From contig NZ_CDGG01000001.1 in NCBI RefSeq assembly GCF_000821065.1, positions 1,984,001 through 2,048,000 on the forward strand: a stretch of 64,000 bases of DNA, read 5' to 3'. This DNA comes from Oceanobacillus oncorhynchi. GTDB lineage: Bacteria > Bacillota > Bacilli > Bacillales > Amphibacillaceae. The notes below the pieces were generated by a model that saw only the letters and a list, made by a program, of their open reading frames with translations, searched no databases and was not told where the DNA came from. Positions 1 to 10,686 of the stretch are shown here, piece after piece. Every line of letters starts with the position of its first letter. Positions within the stretch are counted from its first letter, which is position 1. A program made the position numbers and the translations under genes.

Positions 1-313
1 GGACAATCTGCAAAAAAATCTTAAAATATCAGAGGTCGCAGATGACTTCTATGTTTCGAAGCGCCATTTGTCCCGGTTGATCAGAGAGGAGACGGGCAAG
101 ACATTTACAGAGATTTTACAGGAAGAGCGTCTGAGTTTAGCTACGGAATATTTACGAGGAACCAAGATGTCGATTAAAGATATCGCTACGGCTTGTGGAT
201 TTTCCAGCCTGCATTATTTTACAAAAGTATTTACGCAGATTATACGAACTCCTCCAGCGAAATATAGAAAGATATATCAAGGGACGGTGGAATCTGAATT
301 TAAGGAAAGCTAA
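1..313 (+). CDS. AraC-family transcriptional regulator, C-terminal part
   Basis: The reading frame is open from base 2 to the TAA ending at 313 and begins outside the window, so only about 103 C-terminal residues are visible. They form the two helix-turn-helix motifs of an AraC/XylS DNA-binding domain: ISEVADDFYVSKRHLSRLI, then the second recognition region ending CGFSSLHYFTKVFTQ and the usual PPAKYR tail. It closely resembles the C-terminus of the complete AraC regulator at 5498-6406, so the two are paralogs. By position it may control the iolG/iolH genes downstream, now separated from it by an insertion sequence. The effector cannot be inferred because the sensor domain is missing. Confidence 0.9.
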   Translation, partial: DNLQKNLKISEVADDFYVSKRHLSRLIREETGKTFTEILQEERLSLATEYLRGTKMSIKDIATACGFSSLHYFTKVFTQIIRTPPAKYRKIYQGTVESEFKES

Positions 314-360
314 ATAAGGTAAATACAAAATCTTCCCTAAAACAATATATACATGTATTA

Positions 361-402
361 AAAAACTCTTTCCTAATATAAAAGCTGGGAAAGAGTTTTT
401 TA
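361..402 (+). terminator. Rho-independent terminator of the AraC gene
   Basis: The arms AAAAACTCTTTCC and GGGAAAGAGTTTTT enclose a 13-base loop and run into a T tract. The T tract is also the target duplication of the IS66 element that follows. Confidence 0.85.
395..402 (+). repeat. IS66 target-site duplication, left copy
   Basis: GTTTTTTA directly before the left inverted repeat; identical to 2740-2747. Confidence 0.9.
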
Positions 403-488
403 GTAAGCGGGAAATAATAGACCGCATTCTATTATAACGGAACTACCTCTATACTTGGATTTAACAAGTAATAGGAGGTAGTGTTTTC

Positions 489-659
489 ATGAAGGAAAAC
501 CCGATTGTTCCCGTAACGATCCCAGCATCAACTTCCTCTACGCCTGTAAATCCAGTAGCGGAAGTTTCTTGTCATTCTCTACAGCTAACAATTTTTGAAG
601 GTTGTCAGGAATCTTTGGCAGTTGCCTTGATAAAGGAGGTGTGCCACCATGCTGGTTGA
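489..659 (+). CDS. tnpA: Short TnpA-like accessory protein of the IS66 element
   Basis: A 56-residue ORF (MKENPIVPVTIP to KEVCHHAG) with a strong ribosome binding site, AATAGGAGGTAG, before its ATG. It overlaps the start of tnpB by 11 bases, the usual sign of translational coupling in IS66. The end (LTIFEGCQESLAVALIKEV) looks like the C-terminal segment of IS66 TnpA proteins. The family is usually about twice as long and has an N-terminal helix-turn-helix, which is absent here. So this is either a minimal lineage-specific TnpA or a truncated one. The family assignment rests mainly on position. Confidence 0.6.
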   Translation: MKENPIVPVTIPASTSSTPVNPVAEVSCHSLQLTIFEGCQESLAVALIKEVCHHAG

Positions 660-1005
660 CTTCTCCCAGATGAAAAATTGTTATTTAGTCTGTGGCTATA
701 CAGATCTTCGCAAAGGCATTGATGGTCTGGCTTCCGTAATCACCAGTCAATTTCAATTAGATATTTTAGATGAATCTGTTTTCCTATTCTGCGGGAGAAG
801 GACGGATCGATTTAAAGCTCTCTGGTTTGATGGAGAAGGTTTTTATTTACTTTATAAGCGATACGATCAGGGAAAGTTAACTTGGCCGCGTTCGCAAACC
901 GACGTTGAAAAACTGACACCAAAACAAATCGAGTGGCTGTTTGACGGTTTTTCCATCTATCAAAAACAAAAAATTCAACCTGCCAAATTAGGTGTCCTCA
1001 CTTAA
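649..1005 (+). CDS. tnpB: IS66-family accessory protein TnpB
   Basis: This 118-residue protein has the hallmark IS66 Orf2 motifs: CGYTDLRKGIDGLASV near residues 15-30, LFCGRRTDRFKALWFDGEGF around 46-65, and the C-terminal LTPKQIEWLFDGF. It has the usual family length. TnpB is needed for transposition of IS66 elements, though its biochemical role is not settled. The ATG follows AAGGAGG and overlaps the end of the tnpA-like ORF, so the two are co-translated. Confidence 0.95.
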   Translation: MLVDFSQMKNCYLVCGYTDLRKGIDGLASVITSQFQLDILDESVFLFCGRRTDRFKALWFDGEGFYLLYKRYDQGKLTWPRSQTDVEKLTPKQIEWLFDGFSIYQKQKIQPAKLGVLT

Positions 1006-1102
1006 TCATGGGGGAGAGAAATTTTTTTAAAAATTTTTTCTTCCCTTTTTGATAAAGTGTGGTACGATAAAAGAAATTATTTGGACACAGGGGGTGAATA
1101 CG

Positions 1103-2659
1103 TTGACAGAATTGGAAAAGAAGCTGATGAAACAAATCGAACATTTGACAATTCAAAATGAAAAACAAGCAAAACAAATTGAACAGCTGATTAACCAGCT
1201 GACCAATATGAATCGTCGACTATTTGGAACATCATCCGAAAAGAATCCTCAAGGTCAACTCTCCTTCTTCGAAGAAGACAATAATTCCCCTTTTAGCGAG
1301 GCAGAGCAACCTGCAGACAAAGCCGTTGAAATAGAGACCATCTCTTATCAGCGAAAAAAATATCAAGGGCAGCGGGCCGATATCACAAGAGACTTGCCTA
1401 TCGTGGTGGAAGAACACACTCTTCCGTCCGATAGCCAGGTCTGTTCGTGCTGTGCCAGCCCATTAAAACATCTTGGGAAGCGAGAAGCTCGAACGGAGTT
1501 AGAGTTTATCCCAGCTCATTTAGTAAAACATGTACATTATGAACATGCTTATGAATGCTTAGCCTGTAAGAAAACCGGTCAAAATCACATTCTCCGACAA
1601 AAAGCACCGGAACCAGCCTTAGCTAAAAGTTTAGCTGGACCGAGCGTGTTAGCCTGTAATCTCTATCAAAAGCTGGAGATGAGTATTCCTTATCATCGTC
1701 AGGAAAAAGAATGGGCAAGATATGGATTGAAGGTTTCCCGGCGAACGTTGGCAAACTGGGCGATTCGAAGTTCCGAAGAATGGCTGGAGCCATTGTACCA
1801 ACAAATGAGAGAAAAATTACTTCTAGAACCTGTGCTCTCCGCTGATGAAACGACCTATCAAATTTTACGCCGGGCAGACGAAAAGTCAGCTACAGCCGAT
1901 GCGAGGATATGGTTATTTCGAACAGCGGAAGCCGCCGAACATCCCATTATTCTCTACCATTCTTCCGAGACGCGCCGGTTTGAAGTAGCAGAAACCTTTC
2001 TCAAAGGATTTCAAGGACTTCTTCATTGTGATGGATATTCCGTCTATCAAAAATTAGAAGATGTGCAGCTTCAAACGTGCTGGGCGCATGTTCGGAGAAA
2101 GTTTTTAGAGACCAATGATTCAAATGGACAAGGCGCTGTCGGCGTCCATTACTGTGACCAGCTTTTCAAGCTGGAAAGGCAATGGAAAGATTTATCTCCA
2201 GAGGAACGCCTGCAGCAACGCCAGCTGGAAAGCAAGCCGTTACTGAAGGAGTTTTGGGGATGGCTGGACGCTCTCGTTACAATGAAAGGTCCTTTACAAA
2301 AAGCTGTGGATTATACACAAAAGTTAAGGGATTCCCTTCAACGCTTTTTAACAGACGGACGCCTTTTCATTAGTAATAATCTCGCAGAACGTTCCATTCG
2401 GCCTGTCACCGTCGGACGTAAAAACTGGTATTTTTCAACCAGCGTAGCTGGAGCTCATGCGAATACCATTGGATACAGTGTTATCCAAACAGCTAAAGAA
2501 AATGGAATTGATCCGTTTGAATACTTAACCGTTTTATTTACGGAACTTCCCCAGCTTAATATTTTTCAAGACTCGGAACAATGGGAAAACTATTTTCCAT
2601 GGAGTCCTTATATCCAAGCCAAGGTGAAGCCACTTTCAAAACATATAAAACAAGCATAA
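1103..2659 (+). CDS. tnpC: IS66-family DDE transposase TnpC
   Basis: About 518 residues. The N-terminus is a coiled-coil-like region rich in EKQAKQIEQL, followed by RRLFGTSSEK. A zinc-binding segment around residues 115-160 contains paired cysteines (CSCCASPL and CLACKK). The catalytic DDE residues are visible in LSADETTYQI, LLHCDGYSVYQKL and ISNNLAERSIRPV. I chose the TTG at 1103 because a GGGGG ribosome binding site lies 8 bases upstream; an ATG at 1049 would add 18 unrelated residues. The gene is intact, so the element should be able to move. Confidence 0.95.
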   Translation: MTELEKKLMKQIEHLTIQNEKQAKQIEQLINQLTNMNRRLFGTSSEKNPQGQLSFFEEDNNSPFSEAEQPADKAVEIETISYQRKKYQGQRADITRDLPIVVEEHTLPSDSQVCSCCASPLKHLGKREARTELEFIPAHLVKHVHYEHAYECLACKKTGQNHILRQKAPEPALAKSLAGPSVLACNLYQKLEMSIPYHRQEKEWARYGLKVSRRTLANWAIRSSEEWLEPLYQQMREKLLLEPVLSADETTYQILRRADEKSATADARIWLFRTAEAAEHPIILYHSSETRRFEVAETFLKGFQGLLHCDGYSVYQKLEDVQLQTCWAHVRRKFLETNDSNGQGAVGVHYCDQLFKLERQWKDLSPEERLQQRQLESKPLLKEFWGWLDALVTMKGPLQKAVDYTQKLRDSLQRFLTDGRLFISNNLAERSIRPVTVGRKNWYFSTSVAGAHANTIGYSVIQTAKENGIDPFEYLTVLFTELPQLNIFQDSEQWENYFPWSPYIQAKVKPLSKHIKQA

Positions 2660-2708
2660 TAGCCCTAATGGAGCTTCTTTACAAAAAGTTTACTCCTTTT
2701 AGGGCTAT
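2659..2708 (+). terminator. Terminator of the IS66 transposase gene
   Basis: Inverted repeat ATAGCCCTAATGGAG / CTCCTTTTAGGGCTAT directly after the tnpC stop codon, with T runs nearby. Confidence 0.7.
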
Positions 2709-2739
2709 TTGTCATGGCGTCATATTATTTCCCGCTTAC

Positions 2740-4306
<1,567 letters not shown>

Positions 4307-4359
4307 AGGTGATGAAACAAAAATAGTATCAGACAAACTTTTTAAAGGAGATGAATAGA

Positions 4360-5226
4360 ATGCGTTTAGCTTATGATCCATCACATTATCGTGATAATAC
4401 GAACTTAAGGGATACGATTGAGAATGTTGCCCGGTTAGGTTATGAGTATGTGGAGCTTTCCCCGCGGGAGGATTTTATCTGGTTCAATCAATATCCGAAA
4501 GTCGATAAGCAGTTAATCAAAGATTTAAAGAGATATTGCTCCGATGCCGGCGTGAAAATTTCATCGGTACTTCCTGTTCAACAATGGTCTTCTCCCGTAG
4601 AAGAAGTAAGAGAAGCAGCAGTTAGAAATTGGAAGCGTTGTATCGAAATTACCTCTGAATTAGGTGTCGATTTGATGAATACAGAATTTGCTGGAGATAA
4701 AACACGTCCGACAGACAGTGAAGCAGCGTTCGTGAAATCAATGGATGAATTGATGCCTCTTTTTGAAAAAGAAGGAATCAGGTTAAATATCCAATCGCAT
4801 CCACATGATTTTATTGAACTGAATACGGAAGCAGTCCGGATGATTCGTGCATTAGATAAAGATTGGGTCAAGCTGGTCTATTCTGTCCCGCATGCTTTCT
4901 TCTATGATGATGGGATTGGAGATGTAGAACAGCATCTAGAGGAGGCAGGCGACTTGCTTGACCATGTACTCATTGCAGACACGCTGAATCATAAAGCCGC
5001 GTTTGGACTGCGTTATATTATCAATCCTCCCGGTGCAAATGTAACGATTCATCAGCACTTAAATCCTGGCGAGGGTGAAATCAATTTTGATGCATTATAT
5101 AAGAAATTAAGAGAAATGAAGTTTGATGGTATCGTGACAAATGCAGTATTTGCTTATCCGGATCGACCGGAGTGGTCCAATGAATTAACGTTGAAATCTA
5201 TTAAAGGGGGTTTACATTTGGATTAA
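4360..5226 (+). CDS. iolH: IolH-like TIM-barrel protein (first copy)
   Basis: A 288-residue sugar phosphate isomerase/epimerase-family protein resembling B. subtilis IolH. Typical blocks are [35 protein letters not shown] and [12 protein letters not shown]. IolH belongs to inositol operons, but its exact reaction is not established; the xylose-isomerase-like fold suggests a metal-dependent isomerase or epimerase. The ATG at 4360 lies 8 bases after AAAGGAG; an in-frame ATG at 4351 abuts the ribosome binding site and is unlikely. It follows iolG in the same direction. A near-identical copy is at 6725-7597. Confidence 0.85.
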   Translation: MRLAYDPSHYRDNTNLRDTIENVARLGYEYVELSPREDFIWFNQYPKVDKQLIKDLKRYCSDAGVKISSVLPVQQWSSPVEEVREAAVRNWKRCIEITSELGVDLMNTEFAGDKTRPTDSEAAFVKSMDELMPLFEKEGIRLNIQSHPHDFIELNTEAVRMIRALDKDWVKLVYSVPHAFFYDDGIGDVEQHLEEAGDLLDHVLIADTLNHKAAFGLRYIINPPGANVTIHQHLNPGEGEINFDALYKKLREMKFDGIVTNAVFAYPDRPEWSNELTLKSIKGGLHLD

Positions 5227-5273
5227 TAAATAGCATGTAAAAATAGAAGGTTAGAGATATAGATGTTTACTCC

Positions 5274-5315
5274 GTAATATCAGGTATACATAACAGTTTG
5301 TATGCTTGATATTAC
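5274..5315. repeat. Inverted repeat between iolH and the AraC gene
   Basis: GTAATATCAGGTATACATA pairs with TTGTATGCTTGATATTAC across a short loop. No T run follows, so it looks more like an operator or RNA-processing hairpin than an intrinsic terminator. It lies about 180 bases before the AraC start. Confidence 0.45.
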
Positions 5316-5497
5316 CCTCGTTAAATGAGACGAGTAATCGCAGCGCTATAGTCTAATCCGTGAACTATGTACCGATTAGAGGAAAAAGATGATGTTATGG
5401 ATCTGAATTGTGAGAGAATCGTGCAAACTCCCAATGAATGATGTTTCACTTTATAACAACAAGAGTATTTGAAATGAATCAAGAGGGGGAGTCTTAT

Positions 5498-6406
5498 TTG
5501 AATTTACACAGATTTGTTTTGGGGAGAAAGGTGTTAAATCAAAGCGCTCATCATTTGGTGCAAGACGGAGCAACGTTTCATGTTCATTATTGGGGTGTTG
5601 TACCAAAACATTATGATAATTCTCTGCATAAACATTCCTTTTTTGAGATATGTTATGTAATTGATGGAAAAGGAACTTATATGGAAAAAGATTGTGTATA
5701 TACACTGCAAAAGGATATCCTATTTATTTCAAAACCAGAAATCTTACATCAAATACGAAGCGAAAAGGGATTGGCGCTCGTATATGTTGCATTTGAATTA
5801 ATCGAATCGGAATCTAGTAATGAATGGATAAATATGATGGAGAAGGTGAAGCAATGCCAGCAGCCTGTTATTGAGGTGAAAGAAGATACAACAGCTAACT
5901 TACTCTGGAAAGCTTTACTTATCGAATCGATTAAAACCAAAAATAATTTTTTTGAATATATATTACCTAATTTAGCAGCCTCACTTATACACTCTTTGTT
6001 AGAAATGTTTATTCCCAATCCGCAAGCCAATATTCAAGCAAATATATCTGAAAATACTTCATCTTTGTTAGCTCAAGCTAAATTATTTATTAAAGATAAC
6101 TTAGCGAATGACTTAAAGCTTTCACATGTTGCGAATCATCTACACATATCTGGCCGGCATTTATCACGGTTATTTGTATCTGAGCTAGGAATTAATTTTT
6201 CGAAATTTGTTCAAAAAGAGCGAATTAACCAAGCAGCAACATTGCTGAAAACAACGGATTTAACTATTAAAGATATTGCCAGAGAAACAGGTTACCTCGA
6301 TGTACATTATTTTACAAGGGTTTTTACTGATATAATGCGACAGCCTCCCAGACGTTTTCGGGCACTTTATATGAACTCCGAAAAAATTATATATACAGAT
6401 GATTAA
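5498..6406 (+). CDS. AraC-family regulator with cupin sensor domain
   Basis: About 302 residues. The N-terminal half is a cupin-like ligand-binding domain (HVHYWG, HKHSFFEICYVIDGKG). The last 100 residues are an AraC DNA-binding domain with two helix-turn-helix motifs (LSHVANHLHISGRHLSRLF and IKDIARETGYLDVHYFTRVF). I prefer the TTG at 5498, preceded by AGAGGGGGAG, over ATGs at 5438 and 5474 that lack a good site. It lies between two iolH copies and is paralogous to the regulator at 1-313, so it probably senses an inositol-related sugar and controls its neighbours. The ligand is unknown. Confidence 0.88.
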   Translation: MNLHRFVLGRKVLNQSAHHLVQDGATFHVHYWGVVPKHYDNSLHKHSFFEICYVIDGKGTYMEKDCVYTLQKDILFISKPEILHQIRSEKGLALVYVAFELIESESSNEWINMMEKVKQCQQPVIEVKEDTTANLLWKALLIESIKTKNNFFEYILPNLAASLIHSLLEMFIPNPQANIQANISENTSSLLAQAKLFIKDNLANDLKLSHVANHLHISGRHLSRLFVSELGINFSKFVQKERINQAATLLKTTDLTIKDIARETGYLDVHYFTRVFTDIMRQPPRRFRALYMNSEKIIYTDD

Positions 6407-6724
6407 TAAATTACCTCTTGATCTTGGATTTCGTATAGAAAGAAGTAAGAGGGTGTTTCCTGTCTTTAAAATCCAAAAATAATAAAAAGTCGTCTGGATA
6501 AGACAAAGACATTCATCAATCATTATCTTATAATTACAACTATCAATTACCTTCTGGTTATATATTGATTACTTTATGGTATTAAATTGATTCAAATCAG
6601 TAAATAATGCATATCAGCAGGTGAGTTAGCAATCACCCATTTAAAAAAAGAGGAAAGAAAGGTTTAAGTTGGAATTAGATTTAAAATGATAGCGCTTTAA
6701 TTGGGGTGAAAAAATAAAAAGAAG
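6407..6724. other. 318-bp intergenic region before the second iolH
   Basis: AT-rich; no ORF I would support. TGATAGCGCTTTAATT at 6687-6702 contains the AGCGCT core seen in the LacI operators downstream, but its flanks match poorly. I record it as a weak candidate operator for the second iolH copy. Confidence 0.3.
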
Positions 6725-7597
6725 ATGAATATCATACGTTTAGCATACGATCCGTCACATTACCGTGATAATACCAACCTGAGAGATACAATTGAGAATG
6801 TTGCCCGATTAGGTTATGAGTATGTGGAACTTTCTCCGAGACAAGATTTTATCTGGTTTAACCAATATCCAAAAGTGGATAAGCAGATGATTAAAGATTT
6901 AAAGAGATATTGCTCTGATGCTCGAGTGAAAATTTCATCGGTACTTCCTGTTCAACAATGGTCTTCTCCCGTAGAAGAAGTAGGGGAAGCAGCGGTTAGA
7001 AATTGGAAGCGCTGTATCGAAATTACCTCTGATCTGGGTGTTGATTTGATGAATACGGAATTTGCTGGAGATAAAACACGTCCAACAGACAGCGAAGCTG
7101 CATTCGTGAAATCAATGGAAGAGCTGACACCTCTTTTTGAAAAAGAAGGAATCAGGTTAAATATCCAATCGCATCCACATGATTTTATTGAACTGAATAC
7201 GGAAGCAGTCCGGATGATTCGTGCATTAGATAAAGATTGGATCAAGCTGGTCTATTCTGTCCCGCATGCTTTCTTCTATGATGATGGGATTGGAGATGTA
7301 GAACAGCATCTGGAGGAAACTGGCGACTTGCTTGACCATGTACTCATTGCAGACACGCTGAATCATAAAGCCGCGTTTGGACTGCGTTATATTATCAATC
7401 CTCCCGGTGCGAATGTAACGATTCATCAGCACTTAAATCCTGGCGAGGGTGAAATCAATTTTGATGCATTATATAAGAAATTAAGAGAAATGAAGTTTGC
7501 TGGTATCGTGACAAATGCAGTATTTGCTTATCCAGATCGACCGGAGTGGTCCAATGAATTAACGTTGAAATCTATTAAAGAAGGCCTAAACCTTTAA
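6725..7597 (+). CDS. iolH: IolH-like TIM-barrel protein (second copy)
   Basis: A 290-residue near-duplicate of the protein at 4360-5226. The last 150 or so codons match almost base for base, while the first 130 codons carry many, mostly silent, differences. The position of the first copy's ATG is ATA here, so translation probably uses the ATG three codons upstream, which has only a weak ribosome binding site. All motifs are intact ([30 protein letters not shown]). Reaction unknown, as for IolH generally. It is followed by a sugar porter and a dehydrogenase in the same direction. Confidence 0.85.
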   Translation: MNIIRLAYDPSHYRDNTNLRDTIENVARLGYEYVELSPRQDFIWFNQYPKVDKQMIKDLKRYCSDARVKISSVLPVQQWSSPVEEVGEAAVRNWKRCIEITSDLGVDLMNTEFAGDKTRPTDSEAAFVKSMEELTPLFEKEGIRLNIQSHPHDFIELNTEAVRMIRALDKDWIKLVYSVPHAFFYDDGIGDVEQHLEETGDLLDHVLIADTLNHKAAFGLRYIINPPGANVTIHQHLNPGEGEINFDALYKKLREMKFAGIVTNAVFAYPDRPEWSNELTLKSIKEGLNL

Positions 7598-7803
7598 CTA
7601 TTTAAAACTGCTGGGCAGAAAATTATGCATCGTTAAAAATGTAATTTCAGAATCTGTCAGAAACGCGAATATTTTCTTACGCAAAACAATAGAAACGAAG
7701 GAACTTGGTTAGTTTCGAAGTAATTGTTAAGTATGAAAGACGGTACATTAAAACAGCTAGAATTAGTCTGACACGATACAAAAGGAGGGAGAATCGGATA
7801 GTT

Positions 7804-9225
7804 ATGTTAAATAATAATCGTTCATATATTGTATTTGTTGCAATGGTAGCTTCTTTAGGGGGACTTCTTTTCGGTTATGATACGGCTGTTATTGCTGGGG
7901 CAGAGCAATCTATACAATTGTATCTGATTGATAGCCTGGGGTTGGGGTCGTTAGTTCATGGATTTACAGTATCCAGTGCATTGATAGGATGTATTTTAGG
8001 TGCATTACTTTCTGGGTTATTATCCAATAAAATAGGACGGCGTAATACACTGGTTATTGCAGCTATATTATTCTTTCTATCAGCATTGGGTTCAGCTTAT
8101 CCGGAATTAATCTTCTTCACAATGGGTGAGCCGAGTCATGCATTATTGGCTACTTTTAATTTTTATAGAATAATTGGCGGCGTCGGGGTTGGATTAGCTT
8201 CAGCGATAGCCCCAGTTTATATTAGTGAAATGAGCCCTGCGAATATTAGAGGGAAGATGGTAATTATCTATAATATGGCTGTTGTATTTGGCCAAACCGT
8301 TGTATATATTGTCAACTGGGGAATTGCTAATGGTCAAACCGCGGCATGGATAAATGATACAGGCTGGCGGCTTATGTTTGCTTCGGAACTAATTCCAGCA
8401 GCGCTTTTCTTTATTCTACTATTATTTATTCCAGAAACACCTAGGTATCTGGCTTTAAATCATGACTATGATAAAGCTTATAATATATTGGAGAAATTAA
8501 ATGGTTCTAAGCAAACTGCAAGGGAAACACTTCAAGATATAAAAACATCGTTAGAAACGAAAACGGAAAAGGTTGGACTATTATATTACGGTAAACGCGT
8601 TTTAATTGTTGGGATGACAATTGCGATGTTGTGTCAGTTTATAGGTATAAATATCATTCTGTATTATGCGCCGCGTATTTTTGAAAGCCTTGGTGCGGGT
8701 CAATCAACAGCAATGCTGCAAACAATACTTGTTGGAGCTATAGGTATTGTCGTTTCATTTATTGCTATCTGGCTTATTGAAAGACAAGGAAGAAAATTTT
8801 TGTTGATGTTTGGTGCTGCGGGATGTGCCATTTGCTTAAGTGCAGTAGCTATCCTTTTCTTTGTAGGAATCGAAGGAGTCAGTACATTAATATTTATTCT
8901 AGGGTTTGTTGCTATATTCCAGATGACTTGGGGACCTGTTGCCTGGGTAATGGTTTCAGAGATTTTTCCTAATAAAATCAGAGGACAGGCTGTTGCGATT
9001 GCAGTAATGTTATTATGGACTGCTAACTGGATAGCTTCTACTACATTCCCGCCGTTAAATGATATGTTTGGTCCTGGAGCATTTCTAATTTATGGGCTGA
9101 TAAGTACGTTTGCTTTCTTCTTCATGTGGAAATTTGTTCCTGAGACGAAGAATAAATCGTTAGAAGAAATCGAAGAAATATGGACTGGTAAGAAAAGTGA
9201 TGACTTAAAAAATAAAATAAATTAA
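7804..9225 (+). CDS. XylE-like sugar/polyol:proton symporter
   Basis: A 473-residue major facilitator sugar porter with twelve predicted membrane helices. Signatures are GGLLFGYDTAVIAGAEQS in helix 1, GRRN in loop 2-3, FYRIIGGVGVGLASAI, PETPRYL at mid-protein, QFIGINIILYYAPRIF in helix 7 and FVPETKNKSLEEIE at the end. It resembles E. coli XylE more than B. subtilis IolT. The ATG at 7804 follows AAAGGAGGGAG; upstream in-frame codons do not look like porter sequence. Given the context it probably imports an inositol or related polyol. A paralog lies at 61566-62978. Confidence 0.9.
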   Translation: MLNNNRSYIVFVAMVASLGGLLFGYDTAVIAGAEQSIQLYLIDSLGLGSLVHGFTVSSALIGCILGALLSGLLSNKIGRRNTLVIAAILFFLSALGSAYPELIFFTMGEPSHALLATFNFYRIIGGVGVGLASAIAPVYISEMSPANIRGKMVIIYNMAVVFGQTVVYIVNWGIANGQTAAWINDTGWRLMFASELIPAALFFILLLFIPETPRYLALNHDYDKAYNILEKLNGSKQTARETLQDIKTSLETKTEKVGLLYYGKRVLIVGMTIAMLCQFIGINIILYYAPRIFESLGAGQSTAMLQTILVGAIGIVVSFIAIWLIERQGRKFLLMFGAAGCAICLSAVAILFFVGIEGVSTLIFILGFVAIFQMTWGPVAWVMVSEIFPNKIRGQAVAIAVMLLWTANWIASTTFPPLNDMFGPGAFLIYGLISTFAFFFMWKFVPETKNKSLEEIEEIWTGKKSDDLKNKIN

Positions 9226-9263
9226 ATATTAAAAATTTATAAAAAGTATAGGAGAGTGTAAAA

Positions 9264-10460
9264 ATGATCAATGGAGAAAATAGGATTACTAGACCATTAC
9301 GCTGGGGAATGGTTGGCGGCGGAAGAACAGGACAAGTAGGGTACAAACATCGTACAGGCGCATTAAGAGATAAGACATATGATTTAGTTGCTGGAGCTTT
9401 TGATATTAACGCAGAACGAGGAAAAGATTTTGGAGTGAATCTGGGAGTGGATAGTGATCGCTGCTATCCGGACTACCAGACAATGTTTGCTGAAGAATCT
9501 AATCTGGATGATGGGATAGAAGTTGTCTCTATTGCAACACCAAATGGCACGCATTATGAAATTACCATGGCAGCTTTGAATGCCGGTCTTCATGTAATTT
9601 GTGAAAAGCCGTTAGTTTTTACTACAAAAGAAGCAGTGGAAATCAAACAATTGGCGGAAGAAAAAGGTTTAATTGTTGGAGTAACTTATGGTTTTTCAGG
9701 AAATGTCATGCTCCTGCAAATGCGTGCCATGATTGAACAGGGGAAAATTGGAGACATTCATTTAGTAGATTTACAGTATACACATGGTTATGCTGCGACC
9801 GTTGATGGAGATAAGAAAAATGCAGCGCAAAAATGGCGTGTTGATCCAAAAATTGCCGGGCCAAGCTTTGTTCTCGGGGATCTTTCCACGCATACGTACT
9901 ACATGTCACAGTTGATTATGCCGGAAATGAAAATCAAAAAGCTATTATGTGACCGCCAAAGCTTTGTAGGAAGCCGCTACCCATTAGAAGATAACGCTTA
10001 TGTATTAATGCATTATGAGAATGGTGCAGTTGGAAGAATGTGGACATCTGCTGTGGATGCAGGATGTATGGATGGCCAGCGCATCCGCATTGTTGGTTCG
10101 AAAGCGAGTTTAGAGTGGTGGGATAGTAAACCCAATGAATTGCGTTATGAGGTACAAGGGGAACCAATCCAAACATTGGTGAGGGGAACAGAATATCTAG
10201 ATGAGTTAACGAGCGAATATGAACGTTTAGGCACCCTGCATCAAGAAGGATTATCCGATGCCTGGGCAAATATTTATCTAAGAATTGCCGTAGCTATTGA
10301 CGCAAAAAACCGTGGCGATGAAGCAACATTAGATAAACTTATTTACCCTGATATTGATGCTGGTATTGCTGGTGTTCAGTGGATTGAAAATTGTGTGCGT
10401 TCCGCTGATAATGGGTCTGTTTGGGTTGAATATGAAACAGAAGAAAGTGTACATGCATAA
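9264..10460 (+). CDS. Gfo/Idh/MocA-family dehydrogenase, long type
   Basis: A 398-residue NAD(P)-dependent oxidoreductase. The Rossmann motif is WGMVGGGRTGQVG, the catalytic-lysine motif is CEKPLVFTTKEA, and the C-terminal substrate domain is longer than in IolG. The pattern 'MVGGG...HR...AGAFD' with DRCYPDYQTMF is typical of the subgroup that oxidises glycosides or polyols to keto derivatives. RBS AGGAGAG. It is probably the partner of the following TIM-barrel gene, a pairing common in keto-sugar pathways. The substrate cannot be read from sequence. Confidence 0.88.
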   Translation: MINGENRITRPLRWGMVGGGRTGQVGYKHRTGALRDKTYDLVAGAFDINAERGKDFGVNLGVDSDRCYPDYQTMFAEESNLDDGIEVVSIATPNGTHYEITMAALNAGLHVICEKPLVFTTKEAVEIKQLAEEKGLIVGVTYGFSGNVMLLQMRAMIEQGKIGDIHLVDLQYTHGYAATVDGDKKNAAQKWRVDPKIAGPSFVLGDLSTHTYYMSQLIMPEMKIKKLLCDRQSFVGSRYPLEDNAYVLMHYENGAVGRMWTSAVDAGCMDGQRIRIVGSKASLEWWDSKPNELRYEVQGEPIQTLVRGTEYLDELTSEYERLGTLHQEGLSDAWANIYLRIAVAIDAKNRGDEATLDKLIYPDIDAGIAGVQWIENCVRSADNGSVWVEYETEESVHA

Positions 10461-10623
10461 TTAATAATAGTCATGAAAAATGAAGAAGCGCATACGAGTA
10501 ATAGATTTTCATTTGAGTTAGAAAGATGAAGTATCGCATTTACCTTATGCGACAAGCTGTTTAGGCTATTTTAACTTAAAAAAATATTAGATAATGCATA
10601 GTGATACAGGAATGGATGCTGAT

Positions 10624-10663
10624 GAAACGGGAAGCAGGTGGCTGGTTACCTGCTTCCCGTTTC
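10624..10663. repeat. Perfect 16-bp hairpin between dehydrogenase and TIM-barrel gene
   Basis: GAAACGGGAAGCAGGT is perfectly complementary to ACCTGCTTCCCGTTTC across an 8-base loop. There is no T run, and the TIM-barrel start codon is 24 bases downstream. It could be a leaky terminator, an mRNA-stabilising structure or a translation-modulating hairpin. Confidence 0.6.
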
Positions 10664-10686
10664 CATTTGAAAGGGGATAATAGATA

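Larger units (their letters stand above)
403..2739 (+). mobile_element. Complete IS66-family insertion sequence
   Basis: A 2337-bp element with all three IS66 genes (tnpA-like, tnpB, tnpC) in the same direction. Its ends are perfect 17-bp inverted repeats, GTAAGCGGGAAATAATA at 403-419 and its complement at 2723-2739; IS66 ends typically start GTAAGCG. Both sides carry the identical 8-bp direct repeat GTTTTTTA (395-402 and 2740-2747), the duplication length expected for IS66. Intact ends, intact genes and an exact duplication point to recent insertion. The target was the T tail of the preceding terminator. Confidence 0.95.

Noticed and set aside
6687..6702. Eighth LacI operator TGATAGCGCTTTAATT
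   Set aside because: It shares only the AGCGCTT core and its arms do not match; kept as a note in the gap entry only.
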